Under the pieces are notes generated by a model. That model saw nothing but the letters and a program-made list of their open reading frames with translations, did no database searches and was not told the DNA's origin. Positions 8,554-15,621 of a DNA stretch of 15,621 nt are shown piece by piece. Source of the DNA: Glomus cerebriforme. Lineage: Eukaryota > Glomeromycota > Glomeromycetes > Glomerales > Glomeraceae. Location: NCBI GenBank assembly GCA_003550305.1, contig QKYT01000144.1, positions 115,578 through 131,198 on the forward strand. Direction: 5' to 3'. The translations under genes were made by a program, and so were the position numbers. Positions within the stretch are counted from its first letter, which is position 1. The number at the start of each line of letters is the position of its first letter.

Positions 8554-8729
8554 TAAAACAGTTACTCAGCACTACGTGACCTCGTAACTGCGGCACTATC
8601 GTGCCTTACATGTATTTACATAAGAATATGATCAGTAAAATTTGCTGAGCTGCGCTCAGCAAATTTCACCAATCATATTGCTTATTGCAAATACAACAGT
8701 TACTCGGCACTTCGTGCCGAGTAACTATT
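8554..8729. repeat. Cluster of GC-rich hairpins forming a foldback
   Basis: The cluster holds four structures. A decayed hairpin of the AGTTACTC...GTAACT type lies at about 8560-8589. GGCAC-TATC-GTGCC is at 8592-8605. AAATTTGCTGAGC-TGC-GCTCAGCAAATTT is at 8638-8666, and its flanks extend the pairing imperfectly to about 8610-8694. AGTTACTCGGCAC-TTC-GTGCCGAGTAACT is at 8698-8726. The first and last share the opening ACAGTTACTC. GC-rich perfect stems in this AT-rich sequence suggest inserted palindromic elements, perhaps a composite miniature element with one decayed and one fresh end. No target-site duplication is clear. Confidence 0.65.
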
Positions 8730-8822
8730 AAATATTGTACAAATTATTCTTAATAATTAGTATTATAAAAAATTACAATTAAAATTGTTCATAAATTTAT
8801 AAAAACTTAAATTTACAAAAGA

Positions 8823-9211
8823 TTTTGACTGTAATATTTTATAAATTTACAGACTGTAAACTTATAAAGAATTTTAACTATAATATTATATAAATTTACA
8901 AAATTGTAAACTTATGAAAAATTTTAATCATAATATTTTGTAAAACTTATAGACTATAAACTTAGAAGGATTTTAATCATAATATTATATAAATCTTATA
9001 AAACTGTAAATTTACAAAAATTTTAACTATAATATTTTATAAAACTTATAGATTATAAACTTATGAAGGATTTTAACTGTAATATTATGTAAATTTACAA
9101 AACTGTAAATTTACAAAAGATTTTAACTATAATATTTTATAAAACTTACAGGTTGTAAACTTATAAAGGATTTTAACCATAATATTATTTATGCAAATTT
9201 TCATATTAAAA
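8823..9211. repeat. ~50-bp minisatellite with alternating unit types (~99-bp higher-order period)
   Basis: About 7.5 units begin TTTTAAC(T/C)ATAATATT. They alternate between form A, which continues TTATAAAACTTATAGACTGT and ends AAACTTATAAAGGA, and form B, which continues ATATAAATTTACAAAACTGT and ends AAATTTACAAAAGA. Unit starts fall near 8823, 8872, 8922, 8971, 9021, 9071, 9121 and 9171, the last truncated. The alternation means the array probably grew as A+B dimers. Confidence 0.8.
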
Positions 9212-10258
9212 AATTTCCTATTGTAGAATTTAAAAATAAATTTCTATTCATAATATTAATATTTAGATTGTATATTTCAAAAGATGTATGTTAATATTTT
9301 TTTTATACTATTAATTTTTTACTAAAATAATGGTAAATATTGCATTTTTTATTAGCAATATTACCTAAAAAAAATATTGGTCAATTAGATCTTTACTAAT
9401 CAAAAGTAATTATAACATAATACTATATAGTTAGTTGATAATATATTAGTTATCATATGCTAATAAATTTTCAGAATATTAATAGTATTAATATAGCTAA
9501 TAAAAATTTAAGTATAACTTGTAATTTATCTGTAAAATTTTTAAAATAAGCTAAAGTATTAAAATTATTAATCTTTAAAAAAATTAATTATTAAATAATT
9601 TTCATTTGTACTTTCATTGAATAAATAAGCCTACTTATATTATTATAATAATTATATTAATTAAAAGAAATTATCTTTAAATAGTATTTAAAACATATAT
9701 CAATTTGAGTTTTTTAAATACAAAAAATTTATCTATTAAAATTTTCTTTAAATTTTTTATTGATTTTGAAAAGACATAAACTGTTAAAGAAAAAATAATA
9801 CTAAAAAATTATCTTTTTGAAGTTTATCAGAGAAAAGCATATTTTATATACCATTAAAAATTCCCATTAGTAATAAATAAGAATTAACATATTTGTAAAT
9901 AATAATATTGATTGATTTTATTTTTTGAGTTTATAATATATTAGCATTAAATTTCTAAGTAAAATAATAAAAAAGACTAATTTTACATCTTATTCTAATT
10001 CCTAAGTTTATCCTAATCTCATACTTTATCCTAATTTCTAATCTCATACTTTATTATTATCCTAATTTCTAATCTTATATTTAATTCTAATTTTTAACTT
10101 TCATAATTTCATATTTTATTTATTAGAAGAACTGTTGTTTAGAAATTTACATTTTTTTTTTACTTTAAGTAAAAATTTTTAATTAATATTTTACATCAAA
10201 ACATATTTGTTTAACATACCTGTGATTTAAATTTTTTAATTTTTTTTTCAAGTATCTT
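9212..10258. other. AT-rich gap with a short tandem repeat at 9990-10125
   Basis: No gene is seen. Around 9990-10125 a unit close to TATCCTAATTTCTAATCTCA is repeated about four or five times with increasing decay. GGTAAATATTGC and GCAATATTACC (9331-9365) form a near-perfect hairpin. Confidence 0.5.
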
Positions 10259-10325
10259 AACTCTGGCCGAAATTATCATGTTTGGCCAGAATTAAGCGGT
10301 GACAATCACCGCCGGTGAGATTTAG
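10259..10325. repeat. GC-rich hairpin pair, MITE remnant downstream of the Uma2-like gene
   Basis: CTGGCC at 10263-10268 pairs with GGCCAG at 10284-10289. Next to it GCGGTGA (10296-10302) pairs perfectly with TCACCGC (10306-10312) around the loop CAA, followed by CGGTGAG. These are the only GC-rich palindromes for several hundred bases. They lie about 240 bp past the stop codon of the minus-strand gene, so they are probably in or just beyond its 3' untranslated region. Confidence 0.5.
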
Positions 10326-10557
10326 CAATACCCAAATATTTATTTGCCATCTATACTTAGTATACATATTTTTTACTTATTCTACCAACAGCATGTCTAA
10401 AATTGCCAAGCTAATATAATGTGAAGAGGAAATATTATTAAATGTATTATTATGTAATAAGGCTTCGCAACATATTAACATTATTATTTTAAGATTATTT
10501 AGATTATTTATATACAGTATAAATTTGAATTTTGTATTATGAATTATTCTTGCACTT

Positions 10558-12017
10558 TCAATTTGGACCCATACTTCGAAAAATTGCTTGTTGAATATCG
10601 TATAAATCGATAGCAACTCCTGGTCTTTGAAGAGGATTGGGAACTTGAGGTTGAGGAGGCCCTTGAAGGAAAGGTTGTGAAGAGATGACAGTATAGAATG
10701 TAGGAAAAGCAGGAGGTTGAGGGCAACCAGCAAAAATACAATTACAATCGATTGTAATCCATTTCATATGAGGACCAGTGCAAAAAGAACCCTCCCTGCC
10801 ATTGGCATATACAGATCCGAACTCAATCTGAAAGTGACAAGTAATGTGAGCTAAACAAGCAAAAGAATAACAATTGTAAAACACACCAATCCTACCTCTT
10901 CAATTGCATCAAATGTTGTAGCAAATTGATTTTGCTGAAGAGTTGCAGTCCGACAAAATTTTAGGCACTGTCAAGAATACAAAAGAACAGATTAAGCAGA
11001 TGAATAGTGAAGAAAAAAATCACAAAATTATACTAACCCGCAAACGACGCAAAGGGCGTCTAGTCCGGTTATTACGACGTTTTCCCTTCCAATTACCTAT
11101 CTTGATAACAATAACATCTTCACAGCGATTTGGTGCTAGCCAGTAATTATTTATTTTATCCGTTACATGCTTAAGTGTTTCTGAGGAAGCGACTTCAAAA
11201 ATTATAGTTGGCCATGGATTTCCCTAAAAAAAAATTATAAGTTCTTAATGAAATCCATATTTTTCATATCTAACAAATTAATAGTAATATTGACAAATCA
11301 TACAAACATTCTTATCACAAGGATTTAGTGCTTGATTCAGTGGATCCTGTAGACGTACGGGTGTAAAACATGCGTCTGGCTCTTCATATTCACCCGTTTG
11401 AATGTTACTGTACAAACCTGGATGCAATAAAAATTAGTTTCAGCACAGCAAAATATGTACGCAGGCTAAATTCTTACTTTTTGCTCCACAGTTGTCGACA
11501 TCATCTTGCGCTGTTGCATTATTGAAGGCGCTCATAAACCGTTTAGTAAATTCACCGTGTGCACGTTCGTGCTCGCCATTAGGTAACTCAATAAGAGTTA
11601 CAGTACCGTTTCGATAGTCAAAGAACCTCCTGGCCTTAATCTTTTCAACTCGGTTTGCGAACTGATTAAACTTTACGCCTCTCTCTAAAACTAGAGGTAA
11701 TCTAAAAGATAAATCAAACTTCAGAATGAGACAAATGTAATAAGGTGAATGCTAACGTTTTACCTTCCCTCATCAACCTGCAGAGAACTTAAAGAATCTT
11801 CACTCAACCACCAATTCTTTTCCTTTTCGTTGGCTTCATTCATATTTGTATCTGTGTTCACACCTGTGTCCAAACTGTCCAAACTGAAACTGTTCAAGCT
11901 GGAAGCTGGCTGACGGCTACCGTAAGATCCGAACAAGATTTGACTAGCAATGCGCTGTGACCGCCGTTTTGGTGCGGAAGCGCTTTTAACTTTATTTTTT
12001 TTGTTTATTGGAGACAT
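10558..12017 (-). CDS. Uma2-like (DUF820) PD-(D/E)XK nuclease-fold protein, six exons, 371 aa
   Basis: The exons are 12017-11764, 11701-11478, 11417-11308, 11223-11038, 10967-10896 and 10827-10558. Introns of 60-84 nt are all GT-AG, and the phases fit (1116 nt, TGA stop). Residues 1-84 are polar with a basic KKNK/KRRSQR stretch (possible nuclear signal). The Uma2 fold follows: FFDYRNGTVTLIELPNGEHE (about 111-130), EPDACFTP with the PD aspartate at 174, PTIIFEVASSETL with Glu206, then K219 in DKINNYW, replacing the usual beta-strand lysine as in Uma2 proteins. A KGKRRNNRTRRPLRRLR basic patch (about 242-258) and a Cys- and Pro/Gln-rich tail ending IDLYDIQQAIFRSMGPN complete it. The family is mostly bacterial and annotated as putative restriction endonuclease, so an ancient transfer with later intron gain is likely. 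The substrate is unknown. The start is the first ATG after a short palindrome; an upstream non-coding exon is not excluded. Confidence 0.85.
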
Positions 12018-12028
12018 ACGATAACGAA

Positions 12029-12049
12029 TATCCGGCCGGATACGTCAGA
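12029..12049 (-). promoter_or_regulatory. 14-bp perfect palindrome and TGACGTA upstream of the Uma2-like start
   Basis: TATCCGGCCGGATA (12029-12042) is its own reverse complement and ends 11 nt before the ATG at 12017. On the gene strand it is directly preceded by TGACGTA, a CRE-like half site. CGG-CCG palindromes are typical zinc-cluster regulator sites in fungi. The position so close to the ATG could instead place it in the 5' leader, or it may be a fragment of a transposon end. Confidence 0.35.
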
Positions 12050-12179
12050 TTCTTGCACAGTTTAAAAATTTTTTTTTGAGCGAAAGATAATTTTATTAAA
12101 GAATGTATGAATACATACACACAAACTTGGGAAGTGAAAAACGCGAATAAATTTCCAGTACTATGTATCAAAACGTAAT

Positions 12180-12597
12180 CTAGAGATTTTTTTTTGATTG
12201 GGCGGCGAAGTAGTCACGTGAAGACTTCCCTGCGTACTCAGGCTCTGAATCAATTTTTCCCATCTCTGGGGTAAGAATTTATACTAAAAGAAATACTTAC
12301 CTTTCTCATGTATTTCTACAATTATCAGTGAATCCTTATTAGTAATCGCTTCTTGCCATTTGTTTTCAGTGATATTGCTACGCTTCATCAATGGCCTCAT
12401 AACTGTAGTCTTTAACCATTTAACATTATCCTTTTAGCAGTAATCGTTAAACACAAAGCCCAAAATGGGCAGATATACATTAATATAGTATTAATATATA
12501 TTTGAAAATACACGTAAACGAATTTCTGTTTTTTTAGTCTGGACATGCTGTCCGAACTCATCAAAATTGCGCAGAATGGTATAATATTCAGCTAAAA
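12180..12597 (-). pseudogene. 3' exons of an unknown multi-exon gene, still in frame
   Basis: Three exons join without a stop: 12597-12512, 12430-12301 and 12244-12180. Their introns are 81 and 56 nt (GTATTT...AAAG and GTAAGT...TCAG), and the frame closes at TAG 12180. The product reads LAEYYTILRNFDEFGQHVQT, then EIRLR joined to DNVKWLKTTVMRPLM, ITENKWQEAITNKDSLIIVE, and ends EPEYAGKSSRDYFAAQSKKNL. I recognise no family. The frame also runs open upstream of the first exon as far as 12685. Splice signals and frame are sound here, yet the 5' part (next entry) is full of stops, so the gene as a whole is dead unless these exons have another 5' partner. It ends about 160 bp upstream of the start of the Uma2-like gene on the same strand. 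Confidence 0.5.
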
Positions 12598-12813
12598 CTG
12601 CGAAGTGAAAGATACAATAAAAAATCAGAATAATTTTGGCAGGGGCCCTCAGCTGAAATATCAGTTTAGATCCAATATTACAAATTTATTCAATATCGTT
12701 AACACATGCAGAATATATAGAATATATTTTAAAATAAAACCCAATATGAAAAATGCTTTATTAATATGTTTTGTAATATACATGTACAAAATACTATTTT
12801 TTTCTGATAGTAA

Positions 12814-12867
12814 AGTCTGAACATGCTATTTAAACTTGTCAAAATTGCAAAAGAAACGGCGCAGTAC
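12814..12867 (-). pseudogene. Decayed duplicate of the NFDEFGQHVQT exon
   Basis: On the minus strand this reads LRRFFCNFDKFK-stop-HVQT, against LRNFDEFGQHVQT in the exon at 12512-12597. The shared nucleotides extend through AAAATTGC and the AGTCTG(A/G)ACATGCT block. It is a local exon duplication about 280 bp upstream, with a premature TAG and a small insertion. Confidence 0.6.
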
Positions 12868-12939
12868 ATTTATAGTAAATCATCCTTAATTAGATTTAAG
12901 ATGAATGTTATTAATCACTTAATCTGCACTATTTTTTCT

Positions 12940-13624
12940 TTACCTATGCTATTAAAAAGTTTATAAATTTTTTAGATCTCTCCATCCTTTTTCACAAAGC
13001 TTCATCAAAATATTTTGCTTCAGAAATCACTTTTCTAACCTTACTTTTAACTAATGCTTAAGATCCATTCTTGCTATAACTGGGTTTTAATTTCTTATAT
13101 CATTTAAATACAGCTTTTCCAAAATTAAAATAGCTGTAAATAACTGAAGATTCCAAAATACATCTTTATTTTTAGATTTGATATAATCAATCCTTTTAGA
13201 GAATTGCAAAAAGTTACTTGCACTTTCACTTATTTCTTTCAAACTTCTAACCACTATCAGAAATATCAGTTAATAATTCTTTAATAACTTTTTTTAGCAT
13301 ATTCAATATCTTCTTTCCATCAGCTTTTTCACTTTCTTATTAAAGGATTTTTTAGTAGATATGTCTGACTTTCTAGAGCATTTTTCTGTATGTTGCTCAA
13401 ACCTAAGCTTTTCAAATTATTTAATTTCCATATTAAAGGATTATCTAAAGTAGGACAAATCACGTAACTTCAGAAAAAAAATTGCTTGTTTAAATAAAAC
13501 TTTCTCTTACTTATATAACTTTTTAAAATATATATAGTAAATGTATTTTAGCCTGCTCTGTAAGTTTACTTAAAGCGCAAAATGAGGTTATGAATACCTC
13601 TTTTGATTTATTTAACTTTTTCAT
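12940..13624 (-). pseudogene. Decayed 5' part of the unknown multi-exon gene
   Basis: Coding-like pieces follow each other in three frames. From ATG 13624 the first reads MKKLNKSKEVFITSFCALSK and LTEQAKIHLLYIF, up to a TAA at 13523-13525. After an acceptor-like CTACTTTAG, DNPLIWKLNNLKSLGLSN and ALESQTYLLKNPLIRK run up to a TGA at 13329-13331. A shifted frame has KKVIKELLTDISDS. Another shift gives RSLKEISESASNFLQFSKRI, YIKSKNKDVFWNLQLFTAIL and EKLYLNDIRN, up to a TAA at 13087-13089. Then comes KVRKVISEAKYFDEAL-stop-KRMERSKKFINFL. The pieces are helical and charged, suggesting an all-alpha protein, but I recognise no domain. Several stops and at least two frameshifts make it a pseudogene. Same strand and order suggest it belonged with the exons at 12180-12597. 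Confidence 0.6.
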
Positions 13625-14642
13625 TTTTATTAAAATTAATTATTCATTTTATTTATCCATATGTAAAGTCAAAACCAGTATTTTTAATCTGCTTTATTTC
13701 CTTATGTAAACTTACAGAATAGATTAAAATACACTTACTTCAAAATTTTTAAGTATTAATTTCAAAAATAATTTATAAATTTGTATTTTTGTAAATCACA
13801 TAATTTGCTTCACTTTAGACGATTTTTATATTGGTCAATGGACATATAAAATACAACTTATATGAATTAATAATACAATCATAATACACAATATACTTGC
13901 AGATTAAATATATAAGTGATTTTAAAGAATTTTATAATTAAGCAGAAAATTAAAGAAAACCTATAGATAGAAGATATAAAGAAAGATTTTTATAGAATAT
14001 TTGACACATCTTAAATAACTTTGGCTTATTAAAATTCTGTATTTTTGATTCTTTCTATTTGTAAAATTGGTAAAGATAAGATAAAGTTTTCATTTATCTT
14101 GTTAAATAAAGATAAAACTCTACTTGGTTAAGATAATGATGAATCTTATATATTAAAAATAATATCAAAAATATTAGCTTATTCTAAAATATTTACATTT
14201 TTTTCATAACTAGAAAATGAATATATGCTTAGAGTAGCAAAAAAAAGTTTTTTTTTGATATAGAGTCTGTAAAAAAATTATTCACATTTAAGATAAATGA
14301 ACTTTTTGAGAGGAAAGTATTAGAAAATTATTATTATATTCAAAACATAAATCTAATTCTGAGAAATTAATATCTAATTATTTTATTTTTAAGATTTTTA
14401 AGAATATTATATTTAAGGTTTTAGATTAGAACTTATATATTTAATTTAAATATTTTCAATCCAATAAAGCATTTCATTTTCATTTATTCAAGTAGTATAA
14501 TAATAATTGCTCAAATTATTATAACTTATTAAACCATCCAATTACTTGTTGCTAAAAGCAAAAGTTTGCAAATCAGAATACTTAATTTGCTATTTATGTT
14601 ATTATGCAAATACTTTTGACTTTTACTTGTATCATACACTGG
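13625..14642. other. AT-rich gap with a possible plus-strand coding relic
   Basis: Most of this shows nothing. At about 14066-14300 on the plus strand one frame reads KDKIKFSFILLNKDKTLLG, a stop, DNDESYILKIISKILAYSKI, a stop, then LENEYMLRVAKKSFFLI with further stops. The amino-acid mix is more protein-like than the surroundings, but the AT bias makes this weak. Confidence 0.3.
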
Positions 14643-15147
14643 TCAAAAACTGATCTATCTTACAGATATCTTATAAATATTGGGTACCCAAAATGCAGAA
14701 AATCTGCTATACATTGGGTACCCAATATGTATACTATAGAATTAAAAAATACAATTTATTAATTATCTCGCTATCCAGTAATCATAAAAAGATGAAATAT
14801 AGCTCATTTGATTCACCTTACTGAGACGTATCGAATGGCACTAATTTCGCATTTCTAGGTTGATAGATGAAATATTTGATAAATCGTAAAAAAATAACAA
14901 TATCTTGATATCTATCGCACCTAGAAATGCGAAATTAGTACCATTCAATACGTCTTAGTGAGGCGAATCGAATGAGCTATATTTCATCTTTTTATGATCA
15001 CTGGATAGTGAGATAATTAATAAATTGTATTTTTTAATTTTATAGTATACATATTGGATATCCGATATATAGCNGATTTTCTGCATTTTGGGTACCCGAT
15101 ATTTATAAGATATCTGTAAGATATCTGCAAGATAGATCAGTTTTTGA
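14643..15147. mobile_element. Foldback MITE with ~220-bp inverted arms
   Basis: The left arm 14643-14860 and the right arm 14919-15147 are reverse complements with scattered mismatches, around a loop of about 58 nt. The ends are TCAAAAACTGATCTATCTT and its complement. The right arm carries one extra 11-bp AGATATCTGTA-type unit. Shared blocks include ATTTCGCATTTCTAGGT and AAAAAGATGAAATATAGCTC. The element has no coding capacity. The left side reads TACACTGG just before the arm, which would fit a Tc1/mariner-like end after a TA target, but the right end does not match beyond TTTTTGA. Superfamily and exact ends are therefore unsure. One N lies in the right arm (15074). Confidence 0.8.
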
Positions 15148-15185
15148 TAACAAATGCACTTTTAGAGTTTGGAACTGGTTGTACC

Positions 15186-15281
15186 ATCCGGTTTTAAATT
15201 CAGTTTCAACCCAGTTTTCTGATAATTCAGTTTAAACTGGATTCATGTTACGAAAACCGGTTTGAGTGTTGCAACCGGATG
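15186..15281. repeat. CCGGTT-rich inverted repeat region
   Basis: CATCCGGTT (15186-15194) is the reverse complement of AACCGGATG (15273-15281). Between them lie the 12-bp palindrome CAGTTTAAACTG (15228-15239) and AAAACCGGTTT (about 15254-15264). Variants of AACTGG/CCGGTT also flank the region. Repeated short words of this kind are common near the ends of hAT-like elements, but no target-site duplication is visible. Confidence 0.45.
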
Positions 15282-15510
15282 CCCAAATCGGGTTTATATT
15301 AAATAATAATTTATGAATTTAAGCATCAATTATTATTATTTTTATGAATATATATATGTATATAATTTATTAATNTAATAAAATTTATATAAAATAATAA
15401 TAAAAAAATTATTGTATTATTTATCCATAAAATAATGTTTTAAGAGCTGATNATTTTGCGTAANGTATTTTTATTGATCAATATCGTTTATTAAGCAAAA
15501 TTTATATACA

Positions 15511-15567
15511 AAACTAAAACCATAGCTACAAACTAAAACAATAGCTACAAAAATTAAAACTATGATT
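15511..15567. repeat. 19-bp tandem repeat, three copies
   Basis: AAACTAAAACCATAGCTAC (15511-15529) is followed by AAACTAAAACAATAGCTAC (15530-15548) and a decayed third copy (15549-15567). Confidence 0.75.
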
Positions 15568-15573
15568 ATTGAA

Positions 15574-15621
15574 CTAATTTAATGGAGGAAAAATATCAAA
15601 AAGATCACTATTTCTCTTCAA
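15574..15621 (-). CDS. Possible C-terminal codons of a gene running off the right edge
   Basis: On the minus strand 15 codons read LKRNSDLFDIFPPLN before the TAG at 15574-15576, and the frame is open to the window edge. The acidic/proline ending resembles a real C-terminus, and the window stops before more can be seen. It may equally be chance. Confidence 0.2.
   Translation of the reverse strand: MKRNSDLFDIFPPLN

Noticed and set aside
9989..10125. CCTAAT-containing repeat as telomeric sequence
   Set aside because: The units are about 25-30 bp and do not contain a TTAGGG-type array, so it is an ordinary short tandem repeat.
10377..10733. 118-codon minus-strand frame overlapping the last Uma2-like exon
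   Set aside because: It is a shifted frame over the real exon. The chosen frame joins all six exons in phase and gives a sensible C-terminus.
10943..11146. Plus-strand 67-codon frame
   Set aside because: It lies antisense across exons 4 and 5 and an intron of the minus-strand gene, with no motif.
12605..12820. Plus-strand 71-codon frame
   Set aside because: It is Asn/Ile/Lys-rich and antisense to the decayed minus-strand gene, and looks like chance.

Overview
The window is very AT-rich draft eukaryotic sequence. It holds short GT-AG introns (56-84 nt), a polyadenylated retro-insertion, MITEs and decayed gene fragments, plus scattered single Ns. Composition, intron style and repeat types suggest a fungus, and I would guess an arbuscular-mycorrhizal one (Glomeromycotina, Rhizophagus-like). 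That placement is inference from style and was not searched. No rRNA, tRNA or CRISPR is visible.

Layout: 1-740 is AT-rich with one perfect palindrome. 745-3350 is a large inverted duplication. Its arms carry intron/exon-like modules, and its loop holds more tandem copies of such modules plus a decayed GTPase-domain fragment of an EF-G-type elongation factor (1778-1996). A hAT-like MITE has inserted into the left arm only. 3917-4125 is a small MITE-like unit full of Ns. 5008-6660 is a clean retro-insertion of a more GC-rich, poly(A)-tailed sequence flanked by a perfect 15-bp target-site duplication. 7063-7373 holds an 88-codon minus-strand open frame between two 11-bp direct repeats exactly 300 bp apart. 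7799-8103 and 8823-9211 are minisatellites, with a cluster of GC-rich hairpins between them.

The one gene that reads as intact is on the minus strand at 10558-12017. It has six exons that join in frame to give 371 codons, and it encodes a Uma2-like (DUF820) PD-(D/E)XK nuclease-fold protein. Upstream of it on the same strand lies a decayed multi-exon gene of unknown family (12180-13624). Its last three exons still join in frame, while its 5' part carries stops and frameshifts.

The right end has a ~500-bp foldback MITE (14643-15147), a CCGGTT-rich inverted repeat, a 19-bp tandem repeat and possibly the last codons of another minus-strand gene. Apart from the Uma2-like gene the window is mostly transposon, repeat and pseudogene territory. 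There is no operon-like cooperation between genes.
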